19,548 nt of DNA from assembly GCA_000310025.1 (NCBI GenBank), contig FN649752.1, forward strand, positions 2,586,645 through 2,606,192, given 5' to 3'. The notes beneath the pieces were generated by a model. The model was not told the DNA's origin. It saw only the letters and a list, made by a program, of their open reading frames with translations, and searched no databases. The DNA is from Ectocarpus siliculosus (lineage: Eukaryota > Sar > Phaeophyceae > Ectocarpales > Ectocarpaceae). Shown here piece by piece: positions 17,901-19,548 of this stretch (the first letter of the stretch is position 1; every line of letters begins with the position of its first letter). The position numbers and the translations under genes were made by a program.

Positions 17901-19548
17901 GAAACGGTACTGCGGGAAACGGTTTGTAGCCGAGGTGGGAGGAAACCCCGGCATTATAGTGGACATTGTCCTCCGGGTGGCCGGCCTTCTTGGCTTCGAT
18001 CGCCATCGAATAGCAAGAAGAAATCAGACGCGAGTGGAACCTCTGCAGTCCGTTTTCGGTTCCCCAGATTAACTATTGGCCTATAGCCTACGTCCTAGCG
18101 ACGCGTGCTGTCGACGCGTGTTGTTGCTGAAGAAAGAAGGAAGCCGCGCCGGCTTTCTTGTGCCGGATAACAATGGTCTCCCTGCCCCCCGCCTCCCCTC
18201 CCCCTAGACGCTTCGCGCGACCGCTCTCTCACGCCCTCTATCGCTCTCCTTGTCCCGCGCCGCCGCTGCCATGACCTCAACAATCGAATCGTCGCACATG
18301 GTGCTTTCTGCGTGGGATGGTTTTGTGGATGGGCTCTTGATGCGTCGACGGAGAACAGATTCGACCTTCGACTGCGCGACGCATCCCGCGAGCGTAGAGA
18401 GGTAAGCGAGAACATTTTCGAGCTTGTTTATATGCTATTTGATGACACGTCGCGCTGGTGATGTGTGTTAGCAGTGTCGGTGCCAACCAGCAGAAGGTCA
18501 GTTGTGCTGCTTGTCGATGGCTGTGTTTTCAGGCCAGTTGTTTGGCCATCCATAGTTCCCCGCGCCGCAATCTGCAGACTTTCGTGCTCAGACGAAAGCG
18601 GTTGCATCGGCATGTTGTGTTTCGACTTGTGAGGGAGGGCCTGACTTGGCGAATATACGCCGAAACGGCGGTGCCAATCGGAAAACACGCTCGCGCCTCG
18701 CGCGGGGAGTTATGGCCTAAAATAATTCTGCCGCGTCTTTTGCGGCGCTCACCTTGCGGGCACGTGTCATGTTTTCGATAATGTCCCTGAAACGTTTGTG
18801 CTTGCTGCTCTATATCCGCACGATTATTCGCTGGCGCCATCACACCGACGACACCTACCCCTTCCCCCCCGCAAACATCGCCTCCATGTATGCAGCACGT
18901 GGCTGTACGTTGACTGCGACGATTGTGCCGAGGTAGCGACGATTTCCGTCGTGTGCACGTCTTCGGCGGAGGACGCGGAGGACCTCCTGACCAGCGGTGA
19001 CGGCGGCGATAGCGGCCTGACCCTTCCCGTTATCATCGCCATCGTCGCGGGAGGACTGATCCTCCTGTTGTGCCTTGGTTTCTGCGTGGTCCACCGCAAG
19101 AAACGGGCCCACAAGGGAAGCCACACCTTTGCGGACGACTCGCAGCACAGCCTGGCCCAGCAGAAGAGGGCCGGGAAGGCGGGGGCCGGCGGCGCCGCGG
19201 TTGCGGGCGGTGGAGGCGGCGCTACTGCCGCTGCTGGTGGCAACGGGGCGGTGCCCCTCCCCGCGTACACCGGGGCGGTCGGCGAGACTGTCGAGAGCCC
19301 CATGGCGGCGGGGGGCACCATGGGTGAAAGCGGCGATCGTGGCGTGGGCGGCGATGGGCGCGGCAACGTGCGGGGCGGGGGTGGCGGTAGCGGTCGCAGC
19401 GGCGCCGGTCTGCTCGCGAAGGGCTCGAACGCCAAGAGCTTCAAGCCGAACCACGGCGGCGCGAACACTCCGGGGTACGAGGGCATATTCGCACCCCGCG
19501 GCGGCGGCGCCGCCGCCGGAGGCGCCGCCGGCGGCGGCCAGGGCACCG
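12747..19548 (+). CDS. Putative single-pass membrane protein, unknown family, four exons, 3' partial
   Basis: Exons 12747-12852, 14963-15082, 17506-17674 and 18896-19548 (open at the window end) give about 349 residues. In order: a signal peptide (core residues about 20-34, cleavage near AVA-Q), a small ectodomain (36-165) with Cys at 38, 108, 129, 139, 142 and 152 and a poly-Gly run at 91-99, a transmembrane helix (about 173-197), a basic stop-transfer HRKKR (198-202), and a Gly/Ala-rich tail to the edge. The topology implies ectodomain outside, tail inside. The ectodomain motifs (CTSVTVTGG, MWILADTG, STWLYVDC) suggest a small Trp/Cys beta module, but I cannot name a family. Exons 1 to 3 join cleanly in phase 1. 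The exon 3 to 4 junction needs a weaker donor (see that exon), or an additional exon exists. A receptor or adhesion role would be a guess. Confidence 0.7.
12853..14962 (+). other. Membrane-protein gene intron 1
   Basis: 2110 nt. It includes a 14-bp palindrome GTATGCATGCATAC (14313-14326) and ends in the (TC)29 tract. No additional exon was needed for phase, but one cannot be excluded. Confidence 0.6.
14854..14911 (+). repeat. (TC)29 microsatellite
   Basis: A 58-nt uninterrupted TC run ending about 50 nt before the exon 2 acceptor at 14962/14963. Confidence 0.95.
14963..15082 (+). CDS. Membrane-protein gene exon 2: N-terminal half of ectodomain
   Basis: Exactly 120 nt, phase 1 at both ends, encoding ETCTSVTVTGGDFPGDYELG, then a GDVYVGTDDSTRVLQPVVF strand pattern. 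The acceptor CGCGCAG is preceded by a (TC)29 tract. The donor is TTCG-GTGAGG. The only acceptor frame that avoids an early stop is the one that joins exon 1. Confidence 0.72.
16443..16508 (+). repeat. Two-copy direct repeat, 36-nt period
   Basis: CATGATGCCGCTT[A/T]TTCCAGTG starts at 16443 and again at 16479, with a similar but diverged continuation after each copy. Confidence 0.8.
17300..17337 (+). repeat. Short tandem of TTGTCCCGTGTCCC
   Basis: Two 14-nt units, the second with an extra GTGTACC, in intron 2 of the membrane-protein gene. Confidence 0.75.
17506..17674 (+). CDS. Membrane-protein gene exon 3: poly-Gly insertion and CASQMWI block
   Basis: The acceptor CTCTTCGCCTCTGGCAG is strong and joins exon 2 in phase 1. 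The exon encodes a basic and Gly-rich stretch including nine Gly in a row from a GGC run (17550-17576), then NDCASQMWILADTGAVEEAG and FPYCES. Two donors compete. The canonical GTGAGT at 17665 would end the exon in phase 1, which does not fit exon 4. GTCACA at 17675 is weaker but joins exon 4 in frame as YCES-STWLYVDC. I chose the second because the joined protein reads well; an unseen exon is the alternative. Confidence 0.55.
17675..18895 (+). other. Membrane-protein gene intron 3
   Basis: 1221 nt if the 17674 exon end is used. No convincing exon was seen inside it. A short plus-strand frame at 17884-18072 is open but unremarkable. Confidence 0.45.
18896..19548 (+). CDS. Membrane-protein gene exon 4: transmembrane helix and Gly/Ala-rich tail, open at edge
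   Basis: After the acceptor CCATGTATGCAG the frame stays open for all 652 nt to the window end. It encodes STWLYVDCDDCAEVATISVV, an acidic linker, the helix LTLPVIIAIVAGGLILLLCL followed by GFCVV and HRKKR, then a tail dominated by Gly, Ala and Ser with the less repetitive patches ADDSQHSLAQQKR and NTPGYEGIFAP. The strong G/C third-position bias agrees with coding. Long minus-strand frames over the same bases are antisense shadows. Confidence 0.78.

Noticed and set aside
18824-19546. 240-codon minus-strand frame rich in Pro and Ala
   Set aside because: It is the antisense shadow of the GC-rich exon 4; the plus frame has the transmembrane helix and basic stop-transfer patch.

Overview
The window looks like nuclear DNA of an intron-rich eukaryote with roughly even base composition. 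No long prokaryote-style genes are present. Coding sequence occurs as short exons of 61-170 nt between introns of 0.24-2.4 kb with GT-AG ends (often GTGAGT donors). Microsatellites and homopolymers are dense: (GA)15, (GTAT)7, G14, (TC)29, CAG and GGC runs. This architecture, together with a uronate-processing enzyme, would fit a brown alga or a related stramenopile. That assignment is inference from style, not from a marker gene.

Left half (minus strand, 8674 down to 798 and past the left edge): a spliced gene for a secreted GH88 family unsaturated glucuronyl hydrolase. Nine exons join with matching phase into about 338 residues. They run from a signal peptide through the WTSG, ND-TGF, VDMMMNL, HAD, STNH, RGQAW and DSSAAA blocks of the family. 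The last part (about 50-80 residues by family length) is not visible and probably lies left of the window.

Middle (8675-12746): about 4.07 kb between two divergently transcribed genes. It holds a probable GH88 promoter/leader region (CCAAT and GC boxes), a perfect 26-bp palindrome, several hairpins, one short ORF that looks like a terminal exon or gene remnant on the minus strand (9476-9722), one uncharacterised plus-strand ORF (10754-11329), and a pyrimidine-rich leader of the right-hand gene.

Right part (plus strand, 12747 to beyond 19548): a spliced gene for an apparent single-pass membrane protein of unknown family. Exon 1 encodes a signal peptide. Exons 2 and 3 and the start of exon 4 encode a small Cys-containing ectodomain broken by a poly-Gly run. 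Exon 4 encodes a clear transmembrane helix, a basic stop-transfer patch and a long Gly/Ala-rich tail that runs off the window. One exon junction (exon 3 to exon 4) is ambiguous.

The two genes have no obvious functional link beyond both being predicted to enter the secretory pathway. I see no CRISPR array, rRNA, tRNA or recognisable intact transposon.
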